Shown here: one piece after another, positions 48,237-61,800 of the stretch
How positions within the stretch are numbered: the stretch's first letter is position 1
How the letters are laid out: each line of letters begins with the position of its first letter
Assembly (NCBI GenBank): GCA_949358305.1
Contig: OX442315.1
Span: forward strand, 15,774,427-15,838,426
Length of the DNA: 64,000 bases
From: Strigamia acuminata
Taxonomy: Eukaryota; Arthropoda; Chilopoda; Geophilomorpha; Linotaeniidae
Reading direction: 5' to 3'
Program-made: the position numbers and the translations under genes
Notes under the pieces: model-generated
The model's input: only the letters and a program-made list of their open reading frames with translations
Databases searched by the model: none
What the model was told of the DNA's origin: nothing

Positions 48237-49418
48237 ATAACGCAGTAAATCTTGTCCACAACCAATGCATCAGTGGACAAAATATATTTTGTCTTCGGAA
48301 AAAAAATACCAAAAAAAAAAGAAACAAACATCAATGGCATATTTAAAAAAAAAAAAAAAAAACACCAAAAAAACCCAAAAACCAAAAAAAAAAAATGAAA
48401 TCATGTGTGAAAAATTTAATCAAAAGAAAAAAGAAAAAGAAGAAATACAAACGAAGCCCTGTCATGTTATTTTTTTGCTTTTGGCAATAGGACATTTTCA
48501 TCTGTGATCTTAAAACATGCGATTTGTAGATTTTTTACTGCTACGAAAGCAGCTACTAGCGAATGTGCGACGAGCTCGACTGTGATCACCAACTTCCTCG
48601 TACGGGTCTTAGTGCCGCTTCCATAAACTGATGAAATACAAGGAAAATACAAACAAAAACAATGTGCTGCTGTCTTATAGTGCACTTCATCAAGTATGAG
48701 TAAGAAAATACAAACAAATGATCGCAAAAATGGAACATTTCAAGCGATTTTCAGATGGGAACTTGTGCATTTTTCTTGGCTCTTTGTAGTTTGAATTTTA
48801 GTGCACAGCAGTAGGAATAAATGACCTTAAATTGTGTGACATGAGTTTGATTTTTTTCCTTCTTTATTTTTTACCTTTTTTCTTTTCTTTTTGTTTATTT
48901 TTACACGCAAAAGAACGTAAATTGTAATTACAGAAATGATAATTTGGCGACTTGGAATATCAAGTTTCATTATGACAGTGTAATTTATTCATGATTGGTG
49001 GATTTGTCCACCGAACACGTTGATATAGTTAAATAAACTGCTTTTTGTTTTATTAATTTATTTAAAAAGTTATTTATGTGCTATAAACGAGGCTATAAAC
49101 CACCGGCGCTCTAAATCGCGACGGCAAAGATGGCGATCAGTTGGCGTCGTACAGCGACAGAATGACAAACTACGGTTTTGTTAATGGCGGTGTTAGAATC
49201 AGAAATTCGTGTAGATATTCGATCGATTTTCTTTAAGTAATTGTGTTTTATGTTGATTTAATTCGACTTTGCATGTACAAAATGGGCCGGTTAGGGTTAA
49301 ATTTAAGATCTATTACACCGAAGGACAAAAACTTCCACAAACGAATCCATTTCTTAAAAGTGCCACAACTTTATTGTATGAAAATAATAGTAATAAAAAA
49401 TTCTGCAACACAAGATTG

Positions 49419-52400
49419 TTAAAATTCATCTTTAATAGTTTTTAACTTATTTACGAAAGCAAGTAAATTTTTCGAATTAATCTGGTCTTTATAGTCGAAT
49501 GGAACGCGATTTCTGAAATCAAACAAAATTGTCATCAACAACAAACAAAGAAATCAATAAAAGATATATACAATACCTGAAATACTTCACTACAATATTA
49601 AAAAAAAAAAAATTATTAATATTTTTAAAAAAAAACTAAAACTTAAACGGATATTTATACCTGATGGATATTGACTGACAGATAAGCGCCGTAACAAATC
49701 GGCTTCATTATCAACATTGATATAAGCAAGAATTAAACCCTGATTCTTTTTAAGTTCGCTCGCCGCGAGAGCAAATTGAGGTTTTATGGTTTGACAATCG
49801 ACCAAAACTGAACAAAAAAAGCCAAAAAAAAGATTAATTTTCTTTCCACAATCAAACACCGAAGTAATATACCATGATTGCAAAAGAGTATAAATGTCGA
49901 CGAATATGTTTTTAAAAATTGCTCGAACGAAGATGAAGTTAATTGATGAATGTTTTCGGCTCCGGCAACTCCCGACCATTCATCGGTGACATCCGATTGG
50001 CCGTCATGTGGATTTCTCATAAAAGCGACGAAATCATTTGCCTAAAATTAGAAAAAATTAAAGAAAAAACCCAATTTTACACATTTTTATCAACAGAAAA
50101 TAATTACAGTGCGTCCACCCTCGTACGCCTTGACAGTTTTAAGGAAACTAAAATATTTCATCGTGGGATAACCCTCGACTTGATACGATGCGCACACTTG
50201 CGTATTTGCAGTACAATCAACGGCTGCAAATGCCACCTGCAATAAAAATTAAATTTTATTTATTATCGTCGTTTTTCTACGTAAAATTTACCCTCGAATC
50301 GTCTTTGAATTGAGCAGCAGCAGCTGAGAATTCAGGTTTTGCCTTTTTACAGTGACCGCACCCTAAAACACATCAAATTAGCCAAGAAAATCGATCATAC
50401 AATTTAAATATTAACTCACATGGTGCATAGAAAATAACCAAGACGTGTTTCTTCCGTTTCATAAATGATTTAAAATTGGATTCTTCTAAATGAACGATAT
50501 CGCTTTCCGTATCCGCCCAAGATTTCTCCGGTGGCGGCGGCGGCGGCGGTTCTTTAGGGCTAAAAGATTAAAAAATCAACAAAAAAAAACACACAAAAAT
50601 AAATTAAAATAAAACTTACTCTTTCATAAACTCAATTATTTTATCGGCGGTTCGAAAATTTACATCGTATTTATATTCACCGTTCCTGCAAAATTCAAAA
50701 CAATTACAACCCTCGCCGCCATCTTTATTTTTGTCACACTCAAATTACTTACTCAAAATATTTCACTGGCGGCGACAAATTTAAAATTAAAAAAAATATT
50801 AATTCGTTACTAAATCAGTTAATTAAAAGCATGATTATAAATTACCAGACGGATAACCCTTAATTTGGAAACGAGATGCAAGATTTGTCTCTTTAGTTGC
50901 ATCAACTGCTGCGAGAGCGCCATTAACGTCTTCATTATTAAGCCTGGCAGCTGCGTCAACATACTCGGGTTTCATGGCTTTACAATGACCACACCCTAGA
51001 AAAACATTAAATTTATTTATTTAGAACTTGTGCAGGCGTTATCATTGCAGGTAAACATGGCATACAAGGTGCATAAAACATGACCATTACTGCAGGCCGT
51101 TCGGTGATGGTCGTGTCAAACGTTTCGTCGGTTAAGTGAAGGACGTCGCTCTCCACAGCGGACCATTCTTCCTCTTTGGGTTTTTCTGGAGGTTGTTGTG
51201 GGCTTTAAATATTCAAAATGAACATTTGAATTTTAATTCTTTTTGAAAGAAATTAAGTTATTTACTTATTCATAAATTTAACGATTCCATCTTTCGTGTT
51301 ATCACCTTCGTACTTAAATTTAAATTGGCCTTTCCTGAAATTAAAAAAAAACGAAATAAACCTCAGAAAAATGTACAAATAATCAGAGTCGTAGCAATGT
51401 AATTTGGTACCCAGTGCAGGGTTTTACTCGAAAAATGCCTTTTTCGCCACAAAAATACACTTTTACGTGTAAAAACGAACTTCGTGACTTCAATTTGTCA
51501 TTACAAGCAAAAAAAATCCATTTATAGATGCTAAAATGGCATTTTCAAGTGCTAAAATGGCATTTTCAAGTGCTAAAATGCCATTCTTAAGTGCTAACAC
51601 GACAAAACTCACTCAAAATATAAAAGTGTAGGAAATCCTGTGATATTAAAATGTTGTCTGACAGCTGCATTTTCTGGTTTATTAACATCCATTGCTGCTA
51701 AAATCTAACAAAAAGCAATTAACTTCCACTCATTTACACAAAAAAACAAACACTTTTCTTACGTTTCCACCTCGCAATTCGGTCGCAGCTTCCGCAAACA
51801 CAGGCTTCAGCCGCTTACAAAACCCGCACCCTAAACAAAACACCATAAATCAATAAAAATCAACACAAATAAATGGAAAATAACCATACACGGTGCATAA
51901 AACATGACTAATAAAGGTTTCGCTTCTTTCCTGAGCAATTTATCAAAAGCCTGCCCAAAAGACAACAACAATTATTTTTAAATTTAATTTCTTGGCTTTA
52001 AAAATCAACTTACAAACGAATTCGAAATGTGAAAAACACTTCCAAGAGCTGGATCTTCTTCCCACGGAACATCACCCGTTGGATCCTTCATGAAATTCAC
52101 TATAGACTGCAAATTGACAAATTATTGTTTAAAAAAATACTTAAAAAATTTTTTAAAAAATCAATAAATTCATAAAAATACATGAACAGTGTGTCTTCGG
52201 TCATAATCTTTATTAAATTCCCCATCTCTAGAAAATAAGAAAATTAATAAACCAATTAATTTTTAAAAAAATAATTACACATTTTTTAATTCTCAAATTT
52301 CTCACTTGAAGTGCTTCAAAACCATCGGATTCGGATTAGCTTTCAATTTTTTGCACAGTTTCTTCGCATCACTGCAATAATTAACAAAAATTACATATAT

Positions 52401-52774
52401 TTATCTACTTATCTAATCTTTTTTATGCAAATTTTAATATCACCTGTCACAATTAATATACGCGAGTGTTCCCTGCCCGTGCACCGCCTCCGCAACATCG
52501 GAAAATAATTTCAAAGCTGCAACGCTTTCCCTCTCGGATTTGACGAACAGGACGAGAACATTGGTTTTCGTCCGTAATAATTTCTTGAAGTCCTTTAAAT
52601 CGTCGATATGTTCGATCAAGTCACGTCCACTTCGTTTCGATTGTGCGAGACAAAGCAAACACAATGCGAACTGTAACGAGCAAAAATGTCAATACATTTC
52701 TAATTTACATAAATCAATGCTAAACTAACGCTATGCATACTCACAGCAAGCAAACGTGTGTTAACTGATTTCAT
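49419..52774 (-). CDS. PDIA5: Duplicate of the PDIA5 gene (same sequence)
   Basis: All 20 exons recur at +12,808 with the same splice sites, microexons (50753-50765 and 49577-49589) and KDEF end. Absence of any difference argues for one locus assembled twice. Confidence 0.88.
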
Positions 52775-53156
52775 TTTAATATCCAGGTGTTGTGGTACCC
52801 AATTGTAAACGTAACACACCTACATTCATGTTGCGGACACGACACCGGTCGCTCACAGCACGATGCGAGCACTAACCTGACATTGATAACGTCTACCTGA
52901 AGGAAGGCACCTTGTAAAAAATTGATATATGTTATTATTATTATTATTTTCACAAAAATGGAAAAAATTTTAATAAAATCTCATTCAACAAACTTTTTAA
53001 AATTCATTTATTCATTTTAATAAACACGTGATACACGCGATTCACTCCCAAAATGCAACCGGTCGGCAAACGGCATCGTCCTGGCGTTAGACCAGAACAA
53101 GAACGAGTTACAAAATAAAAATCAATTTATCTTCGTTTTTATTTTAAAACTAACTA

Positions 53157-55709
53157 TCACAGTTTTCCAAATCTGAACCTATTATCTTTTACTATCTTAT
53201 TCTTTTTATTAGAAAGTACGATTGGTTCGTTTTTTATATTTTTCTTCTTAACAGTTTCGGTCCAAGTGAACTTTCCACTCGTATTCGTTTTCGTTTTCGT
53301 TTCATATTCGGCTTTTATGACATTTCCCGGCTTATTCTCCGTCCCAAACAATGGCATACAGTTATAATTGGGTTTTTCCTTCGACGAATCATTAAAAAGC
53401 TTCAAAATCCCCCAATTGTTTTTAACACTGGGCGATTCACCGCGATCCAAGTGATAAAGAGCCGAAGCTGCGAGTTGACCGAATTTTTTCCGTTCGGTGT
53501 ACGACACGTTCTGGCACACGTTAAGTTCCACTTCCAATGGATTCTCGATATACACCGCAGCATTAACAGAATTAAACACGTGCGATCCCTTGTTAATCGA
53601 TAAACCGTGTTCCTTAAACGTGAACGATTCGTAAAAATAGAAAAAACCTTTCAAAAGTTCATCTAAAAAAAAAAAAAACAAACAAATAAATAAATAAACA
53701 AAAAATATCGTCAATTTAACGTAACCGACACAAATTTTGATCGTTTTCCAGCGATGGGAAACGCTTGACATCTTGAACAAACAAATTAGCGCCGCCGACA
53801 TCTTGAAAAATAAATAAAAAAAATCAATTTTGATTCGATTTTTCAATTTTTTAAGCCTTTTTACCTATTCGCAGTTCGTTTAAACTCGGTAAAATCGGTT
53901 TCTTCATTTGTTGCAAATAAAAAATAGCCATTAAAGTCAATTGGAAGTTTGTGAACCACGAACCAGCTATTGAATTCGTCACCCCGACCGCCTTTGCCCA
54001 TCTAAAAATGGTGAAAACGAGCGGTCGGACACGTTTATCGTATTCGCCGAGCAAATAGAGAATTTCCGACATGATTAACGCTGAACTAAAATCAAAAAAA
54101 TTATCGTTAACATTTTATTTTAAACGTTTTCTATTTTATTTTATTTTATTTACTCGTTGGCCACCGCTAAGTCGCATTCGAGGCCCGTGAACCGATGATG
54201 GAATTTGATAATTGGTACTCGGGCGCGTGGAATCTTCATCACGTCCGAACAACCGGGAACAAAATAAGTGAAGAAGTCTCCAAAGATTTCTACTAGTTTT
54301 TTAACTAAGTCGCGGTCAGCGTTGAAGGTTTTGTTCTCTTGGAATGTCAGTTCACTTTGGTTGTGTTTGTTTGGGTTGATTGAGAGCACCATGTCAGCGT
54401 CGGAGTTGATGTTGCCGAAACCGTTTACTGACGAGCCAAATGGTTTCACTTGGTTGAAGGGAAGGAGACTGAGAAAGCTGTCTTCCACTTGCTTGCAGAT
54501 TAGAAAACGAAATCGGGACTGGATGTCGCATAGTTTGGTTTCTTCGTACAATGTTTGCATTTGTTCCGATACCTGAAAAAAAGTGAAAGGTGATGAAATT
54601 TGATTAGAAAAACGTGTTATTCGGTTATATTATTCGAATTAATGCTGATTTTTGAGTGAAAAACGTAAAATTCATACAAAATTTAAAGAAAATCCATAAA
54701 ATTAGTCAAACTGAGGCAAAATTTTGAGCAAAAAAAATTATATCCTTAAAATAAATGCTAAATTTTGTGTGCAAAACACGTAATTCAGTGAATTTTATTC
54801 ATATTAATGCTATATCTTCAGTAAAAATCATAAGTTTAGCGAAATTAATACTAAAATTTCAGTTAAAATAGTGAAATTAACCAAATTAATGCAGAATTTC
54901 GGCAAAATCAGTCAAATTAATGCCAAATTTTGAGTGAAAAAAGTAAAATTAAATCAAAATAATGCCGAATTTCGAGTAAAAAAGACGAATTTCATGGAAT
55001 TTTTGTGTTAATTTAATTCTTTACATCTTTAGATTCCGAAACTGCTTTAAAGTATGCGTCGTTTGCTCGTTGACTGTACTCTATCAACGGCACTGATATT
55101 GTCCCAATGGTCGTGGTCGATTTACTGGAATTACTAAATTTCAAAAAATGTGAAAACACAGGCAGAGAATCTTTCCCATCAGAATAATTTGCGCCGCTCA
55201 TGAACGAGGCGAGACGGTTTTCTGTTTTGAATTCCATCAACAGGAACATCTAATTTAAACAAATTAATTAATTAATTAAATTTCAAAATTTAATATTGAT
55301 TTTATATTTTTTCATTACGGTGTTGGTGGATTTATTTTCGTAAAAATATGCTCGTGTGACATTATCGGATTCTCTAGCCAAAAGTGATTTTGCAACTTCA
55401 TTAGACTTCACTTCAACTACTACAGACCGACGAGCTTCATCCCTCCGAAGTTTCATCAAAGAATCGAACCTGACCGATTCTATAAATAGATAAATAAATA
55501 TCAGCATCAAAACGGTTAAACACGCGACTTTTAAGCAATTTTTTACCACATTTTGGAGTTATCTTACTCGCGATTGACGAATTACGCATTTTAAATAAAT
55601 GTGCATGATTGCAAACTGTAAAAACAATGTTTCGTTGCTTTAAAAGTTTATAACTTCGAATTGAAAAGCATGAATTGACGAAGAACCTAGTCCGATTAGC
55701 GATCGCCAT
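53157..55709 (-). CDS. MTPAP: Duplicate of the MTPAP gene (same sequence)
   Basis: All seven exons recur at +12,808, including the 72-nt exon at 53801-53730. See the entry at 40349-42901 for content. Confidence 0.88.
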
Positions 55710-56084
55710 TTTGGTCGGAAAGTTTCTACAAACACCCGTACGAGGCGCCCCATTACAAAACCTCGTGTTTGCACGTGTTTCTACGCAAATTTTCTGCATT
55801 TTATGTTGATTTTTATTATTTATGATCGAAAACTCGGGTTTAGTTTGATTCCTGTCATCGAATCAAACGTTGCAAAACAAAATGACACACTTTTAATAAA
55901 ATAAATGGAGAAAAATGGATATACAAATTTAAATTAATATTTTAATAAACAGATTATCACTACGGACATTTTTCAAATCTTTACAAAAGAAAGCGAGAAC
56001 GAAAAATAAAACAAAAACAAAAATCTTCGGGACAAATCGTTCTATTTCTCAAACAACTTGTCAAATTTGCCGAATCATCGCTCT

Positions 56085-56419
56085 TCAATTTTGAAGTTTA
56101 TAGCCTTGCTTCTCTAACTCGGCTCTAAAAGATAAATAAAAATGATATTAAACGTAAATTCAGACAAAATTCTGCACGAATTACCTCAACTGTTTACTGA
56201 AATCATCTTCTACATTGTCATCGTCCCAGTTATCTTCCCAGACGTTGACGTCTTCGTCGTCCTCGGCTTTTCCAGTCCAATCTTGAATAAAAAAAAGCAG
56301 ACATTTTAGTTACAATTTAAAAAATACATATAATTCACCAAACCTTCGGCTGGAAACTCCTCAAACTCGTCGTCTTCTTCCAACAAACCCAAATCAATCT
56401 TTTTGTTTGTATCCGCCAT
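56085..56419 (-). CDS. SEM1: Duplicate of the SEM1 gene (same sequence)
   Basis: Exons 56419-56344, 56281-56185 and 56124-56085 repeat the gene at 43277-43611 without change. Confidence 0.9.
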
Positions 56420-56980
56420 TTGTAACGTTTAAACGGGAAGAGATAATCGATAAACAACTCACTACGGAAACCTACAGGAGCCACTTCTACGGAGCTCTAT
56501 AGAGAACACTACAAAATTAGAAATACAACATCTCAAAGTTTCAAACTCATAAAACAAGATTAAACGACAATATAATTTGTGAAAAAAGTTTTTTCAAACA
56601 AAATCTATTTTTTTTTCAGATTACAATGTTTTTTTTTTTTTTTTTGCATTTAAAACAGCACACAAAAAAATATAGAAAAAAATAGAAAAAAAAAATAAAA
56701 AAGCATTAAATCACACAAATAAATCCAAATATCCAACTTGTTTACACAAAATGACAGAATAAACATAAATCCATTATCCATTGATCCAGACAAAGACAGA
56801 TTATAATCTGATTCCCTGCACAGAGCATGCGCAACTTCCTTACCATGAAAATGACATACATCCTGTAACATAACCGGCAGGCAATAAGTTCGGAAGTTTA
56901 AAATATCACTCTAGAATAATATTTCTTTCGCAAACCTTCATGGATGAGTTTTTCCTCAACTTGTTTACATTGCAATAGAA

Positions 56981-58257
56981 ATGGCAGCCAGCTCGTGTAC
57001 AATTCTAGTATTTTCTTTCTTTTTCTGCCTTTTCCCCTTATCGCTCGAAATTGGCACTAGAGAGGACGAAGCAAAATTATTCCTCCACGATCTCGAATCG
57101 CAAATGTCAAGCATGTGCCGGCTAGCACGAGTCGCCGAATGGGAGTACGGAATCAACATTAGCGAAAACACACGGAAAAACATGGTAAAGTGAAAGAAAT
57201 TAAAAAATATATTAAAAAGATAAACATTTCTAATTTTTTGGATTATTATTTAGATACGAGAAGAAGCCAGGGAAGCTGATTTGACCAGACATGCTTGGAT
57301 TCAAATAAAGAAATACGACTGGAAACGATTTCAAAACGAGACTGTGAAAAGGCAGTTTCAGTGCTACTCCGTTATTGGAGATTCCGCATTAAACAAGGAC
57401 GATTTTATTCAGGTTTATATGATATATGATACGTAGAGAAAGCAAACATTTTAATTAACTCGGGTTTCTATTACGAAGATAAGATAGAATTTTTATATTT
57501 GGCTATCAAAATGCATAATTTTTGCTCATTTAAAATTTACGTGTTTTCAGTTCACAAATATAACGTCACAAATGGTAACTATTTATAGTTCGACGACCAT
57601 TTGCAATAGGCAGAAAAAATGTGGGCTAAACTTGGACCCTGGTATAAATAATCGTGTTGCATTGATCCACTTTTTAATAAAACTGGTTGAATAAACAGAA
57701 ATTACTAACATTATGGCGTCGTCCCGTGACTATGACGACTTGTTGCATGTCTGGAAGGAATGGCACGACAAAGTGGGTCAACCTATGAAACGGTTGTACC
57801 CAAAGTATGTTGATTGGGGTACAATTGCTGCCATAGAAAACGGTGAAAAAAAAATTAAAGATTAAAAAAATAGATGTCTTGTTAATAACTGTTTTGGTTT
57901 AGGTTTTAAAAACAAGGCCGATATCTGGCTTTATGATTACGAGACGTTGAATTTCGAGAAAGAGGTGGAAGATATAATGATTCAATTAAAGCCGTTTTAT
58001 GCTCAGCTTCATGCATACGTTCGGAGAAAATTAAGTGTTGTTTACAAGGATAAAATACGTTTGGACGGACCCATACCAGCACATTTGTTTGGTAAAACGT
58101 CATAGTTTCGGTATGTAATTGATTTTTTATCGTTTTTTTATTATTATTTTTGCATAAAGGCAACATGTGGGCTCAGAGTTGGCAAAATATTGAAGATATT
58201 GTGAAACCATTTCCACATAAACCAAGTGCAAATGTTACATCTGCAATGGAGTTGAAG
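56981..58257 (+). CDS. ACE: Duplicate of the ACE-like N-terminal exons; the continuing copy
   Basis: Exons 56981-57184, 57254-57412, 57551-57641, 57699-57842, 57903-58091 and 58160-58257 repeat 44173-45449. This copy runs on without a gap into its next intron, which holds the copia element, so it is the one connected to the rest of the gene. No further ACE exon is visible up to 64000. Confidence 0.88.
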
Positions 58258-58576
58258 GTAAATTTATTGGTGTTGACTCAATTTGGTTCATTGTAGACTT
58301 TCATAGTCGAGTAAATATGTAACCAACTTTAGAAATTGATGACAAAAGCATTTTTCTGCTTGTCGACACTTCCAGGAAAGTGATAAAGATCTATTTTCCT
58401 GTTGTCTGTTGATCCCAAAAAATATTTTGTTCGTGAACTTGACTGCGTAACACGGATAAACAAATAGAGATAATGATTAAAAATACTGACGCTAGATGGC
58501 AGTATTTCTCCAGCAGGGGCCCTGGTGAAGTAGTGTAGCTACAGTAGGACGGTCCCTGTGTTTGCCCCCCATGGAA
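58258..58576. other. ACE intron upstream of the copia insertion
   Basis: No exon seen. Around 58489-58521 there are two motifs resembling a CTCF core (GCTAGATGGCAG and CCAGCAGGGGCC); functional meaning is untested. Confidence 0.4.
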
Positions 58577-58581
58577 GATTT
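58577..58581. repeat. Target-site duplication of the copia element, left
   Basis: GATTT directly before the left LTR, repeated at 63317-63321 directly after the right LTR. Five bp is the usual copia target duplication. Confidence 0.9.
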
Positions 58582-58766
58582 TGTTGATGCACCTGGGAAT
58601 TAGCCACGACCATTTGAACATTGAAACATAAATATCGCTCATTTAATCATCCATTTGTATACAGTTAGTGTTGTCTGTGACAACCGCGCTCACACAATAA
58701 AGGTCTCTTGCCTTTTAATCAAAACAATCAATCAATTATTTGACTTAGTGTTTAAATCCACTCACA
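58582..58766 (-). repeat. 3' LTR of the copia element
   Basis: 185 bp, TG...CA ends (TGTTGATGCACC to CCACTCACA as written), the same as 63132-63316. A polypurine tract lies just inside it on the - strand (58767-58778, AAAGGGGAGAT). Confidence 0.95.
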
Positions 58767-58852
58767 ATCTCCCCTTTGATTTTAACACTCAAAAAACCAA
58801 CTTAAATAAACTATTCGTAAATTCAAACATTCAACATCAATATCATAAACAA

Positions 58853-61800
58853 TTATTCAACTTGTCTTTGAAGAATGTTCATCCCTCGCAAACATTTATC
58901 AATGTTCGGCTTGCTGAGCGGTTTTGTTAAAACGTCCGCCCACATCTCCACTCCTGGTACGTGTACAACTTGTATCTTGTCCACCTCGACTTTGGACTTG
59001 ATTAGATGGTACTTTCGGTTAAGATATTTCGTCCGAACTCTTTGCACACCATCCTGCAACATCTGGACTGCTGCCTCGTTGTCATTGTAGAGTGTCATCT
59101 CCTCGCCAATCGGTGCTCGCAAATCCGTAAAAATCCCTTTCACCCAACTCAGTTCCTTGACCGCGTCGGCCACCGCATCTAGCTCGCTTTCGCAAGAAGA
59201 CTCCGCCACGTTGCCTTGCTTCTTGCAACGCCAACTTAACAATGATTCCCCGTTCTTCACAACGTATCCCGTGAATGAACGTGCATTTTGCGTTGAGTTC
59301 CAACTCGCGTCAGCGTAGGAGTGTAGATGGTATTCCCCTTTCGTGTACTTCAATTTGTAATCTAGCGTCCCTCGAATGTATCTTAGTACTCGCTTTGCTG
59401 CAGCCATGTGAATTTCCCTCGGGTCCTTGTTAAATCGGGAAAGTGAGCTCACCGCAAAGCTTAGGTCTGGCCTGGTACTGGTTGCCAAGTACATAATACT
59501 TCCAATAACTTCTTGATACAGTTTCTGGTCAACTGGCTTGCTGTCTTCAAACTCCTCCAACTTAAGTCCCAATTCCATTGGTGTAGCAACTGAATTGCAT
59601 TTATCCAGTCCGAAACGTTTCAAAATTTTCTCTGCGTATTTTCGTTGAAATAAATAAATCTCTCCATCTTTTTGACTGACTTCCAAACCTAAAACATAAG
59701 TAAGCTTCCCCATTGCCACCAATTCCACGTATTTGCCTAAATCTTTGATTTTCTCGTCTCGTACTTTTGCGTTTGAACTCGCCGATACAAGATCGTCGAC
59801 ATAAACCGCTATGTACATCGTTCCATCGTCGCTTCTGTATTGGTAAAGACACGGATCATCTGCCATTCTTTTGAATCCGCAAGCTGTTAAAACTTCATGT
59901 AGTCTCTCGTTCCAACAACGTCCTGCTTGCTTCAACCCGTAAATGCTTCTTAAAAGTCTACAAACAAATTCGATCCCTGCTTCTTCAAATCCTTCCGGTT
60001 GCTCCATAAAAATCCTCTCCTTTAATTTGCCATGTAAGTATGCTGTTTTCACGTCGTGCAAATCCAACAAAAGATCCTCCTTTGCTGCTAAGTCCAGTAA
60101 GATCCTCAGTGATTCAATTCGCACCACTGGTGAAAATGTTTGGTCATAATCGGTTCCTGGTTTTTGGCTACAACCAACAGCCACCAAACGTGCTTTGTAT
60201 CGATTAAGACTCTCATCCGGATTTTCTTTGATTCTAAACACCCATTTAGACTTCACCGGTTTTACATCATTTGGTCTTTTCTCCATTTTCCAGACTTCGT
60301 GCTGATGCATGGAATCAATCTCATCTTGCATCGCTTCCGTCCATTTGTCCGCTTGAGGTAATTTCATCGCTTCCTTTTGCGTAGTTGGCGTTATTAAAAC
60401 GTCAGCCATGTTTGCTTGTTCTCTCAACCTCCCCGAACGTCGTACGCCTCGTTGCAATAAGTCCGCTTCAGTCGCTTCTATTCTCGCTTGTTTTTCAACA
60501 GCCAAAACATTTTTGGTTGCGCCGGGTCTCCTTCCTCCCCTCCGAGCGGGGACCTGCGCCGGCACCCGTACTGGCTCCTGTTCCTGTTCTTGTTCCGGTT
60601 CCTGATCTGGTTCTGGTTCTGGTTCTGGTTCGTGTTGCAACTCGGGTTGTACGTGCTCAACTGGTGCAGGTACTCCGATCGGAAGAACCGGCGTGTCGTA
60701 ATGGACATCTAATTCCACCAATTCGTCGGTTTTGGTTTCCCCGGGTACGTCTAAACTGCCCAGTCGTGTTTCGTCAAATATCACGTCCCGTGACTCCGTA
60801 ATCCGTCCAGTTTCTTGCATAAAAATCCGATATGCCTTGCGCGTCGCCGAGTATCCGACTAAAAAACCTTCTTTCGTCTTCGCGCTCAGTTTCGTCTGTC
60901 TAAATTTTGGTTCCAGCACATGGGCCACACACCCAAATCGTCGCAAATAAGAAACATCTGGTGGTCGTCCCATCCATATTTCATATGGTGTTTTGCCATG
61001 TACACTCGATCTGCATCTGTTCCGCAGGTAAGCCGCCGTCAACATCGCTTCGCCCCAAAATGGTAATGCCAATTTCGAGTCCAACATTAACGCTCTCATC
61101 GTTTCTGTGATGGTCCGGTTTGTCCGTTCCGCTAATCCATTAGACATCGGTGTCCAAGGTGTGGTCAATTCGTGATGAATCCCCTTCTGACCGTAAAATT
61201 GTGCCAAATTCTCGTTTAAAAATTCTCCGCCATTATCGGTTCTAATGCGTTTAACTTTCTCTCCCTTTTGTAATTCGTGTCGTGTCAAAAATCCTTTTAT
61301 GGCTTCTGCCGCTTGACCCTTCTGTTCCAGCAACTTCACAAAAATCATACGACTGTAGTCGTCAACTATAGTGAGAATAAATCTCGCTCCACCCAATGAA
61401 TTCGTTGGCATTGGCCCCATCAAATCCATATGCAGTAATTCCAATACTTGCTGAGATTGTTGAAATGGTATTGTCTTTCGTGACACTTTCGCCATTTTTG
61501 CTTTTATGCACTCAGTGCATTGCTCATCTTGTGATTTTCCATCCCATGTCATACCTCTGACCAGTCCTTGTCTGCCCATTTCGTCCATGCTTCTGGGGTT
61601 TGGGTGTCCTAATCTACGATGCCAAATCGTACGTGTCAGTGCTCCAGTTGCACACGCAATTTCTCCCCTCGACCCCTCGCAATATGTCGCTGACAATAAA
61701 AACTTGTTGTCAACTCGCTGTGCCGTCATCACCTTATTTCCAGCAGCATCCAGTACATTTGCGCAATTTTTCGTGAATCTGACTTCTAGTCCGGCGTCCA

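Larger units (their letters stand above)
45711..58318 (+). repeat. 12,608-bp direct duplicate of 32,903-45,510, probably an unmerged contig overlap
   Basis: Every base I compared, including homopolymers and minisatellites, matches 32,903-45,510 at a constant offset of +12,808. The duplicate begins right after the N gap in mid-exon of MYT1. It ends exactly where the first contig stops, then continues with unique sequence. Confidence 0.95.

Noticed and set aside
49419-56419. Second PDIA5, MTPAP and SEM1 as true paralogues
   Set aside because: No difference from the first copies, including introns and minisatellites, and the repeat abuts an assembly gap.
60385-60801. 138-codon + strand ORF and others across 59-62.9 kb
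   Set aside because: Shadow frames of the copia gag-pol gene on the opposite strand.
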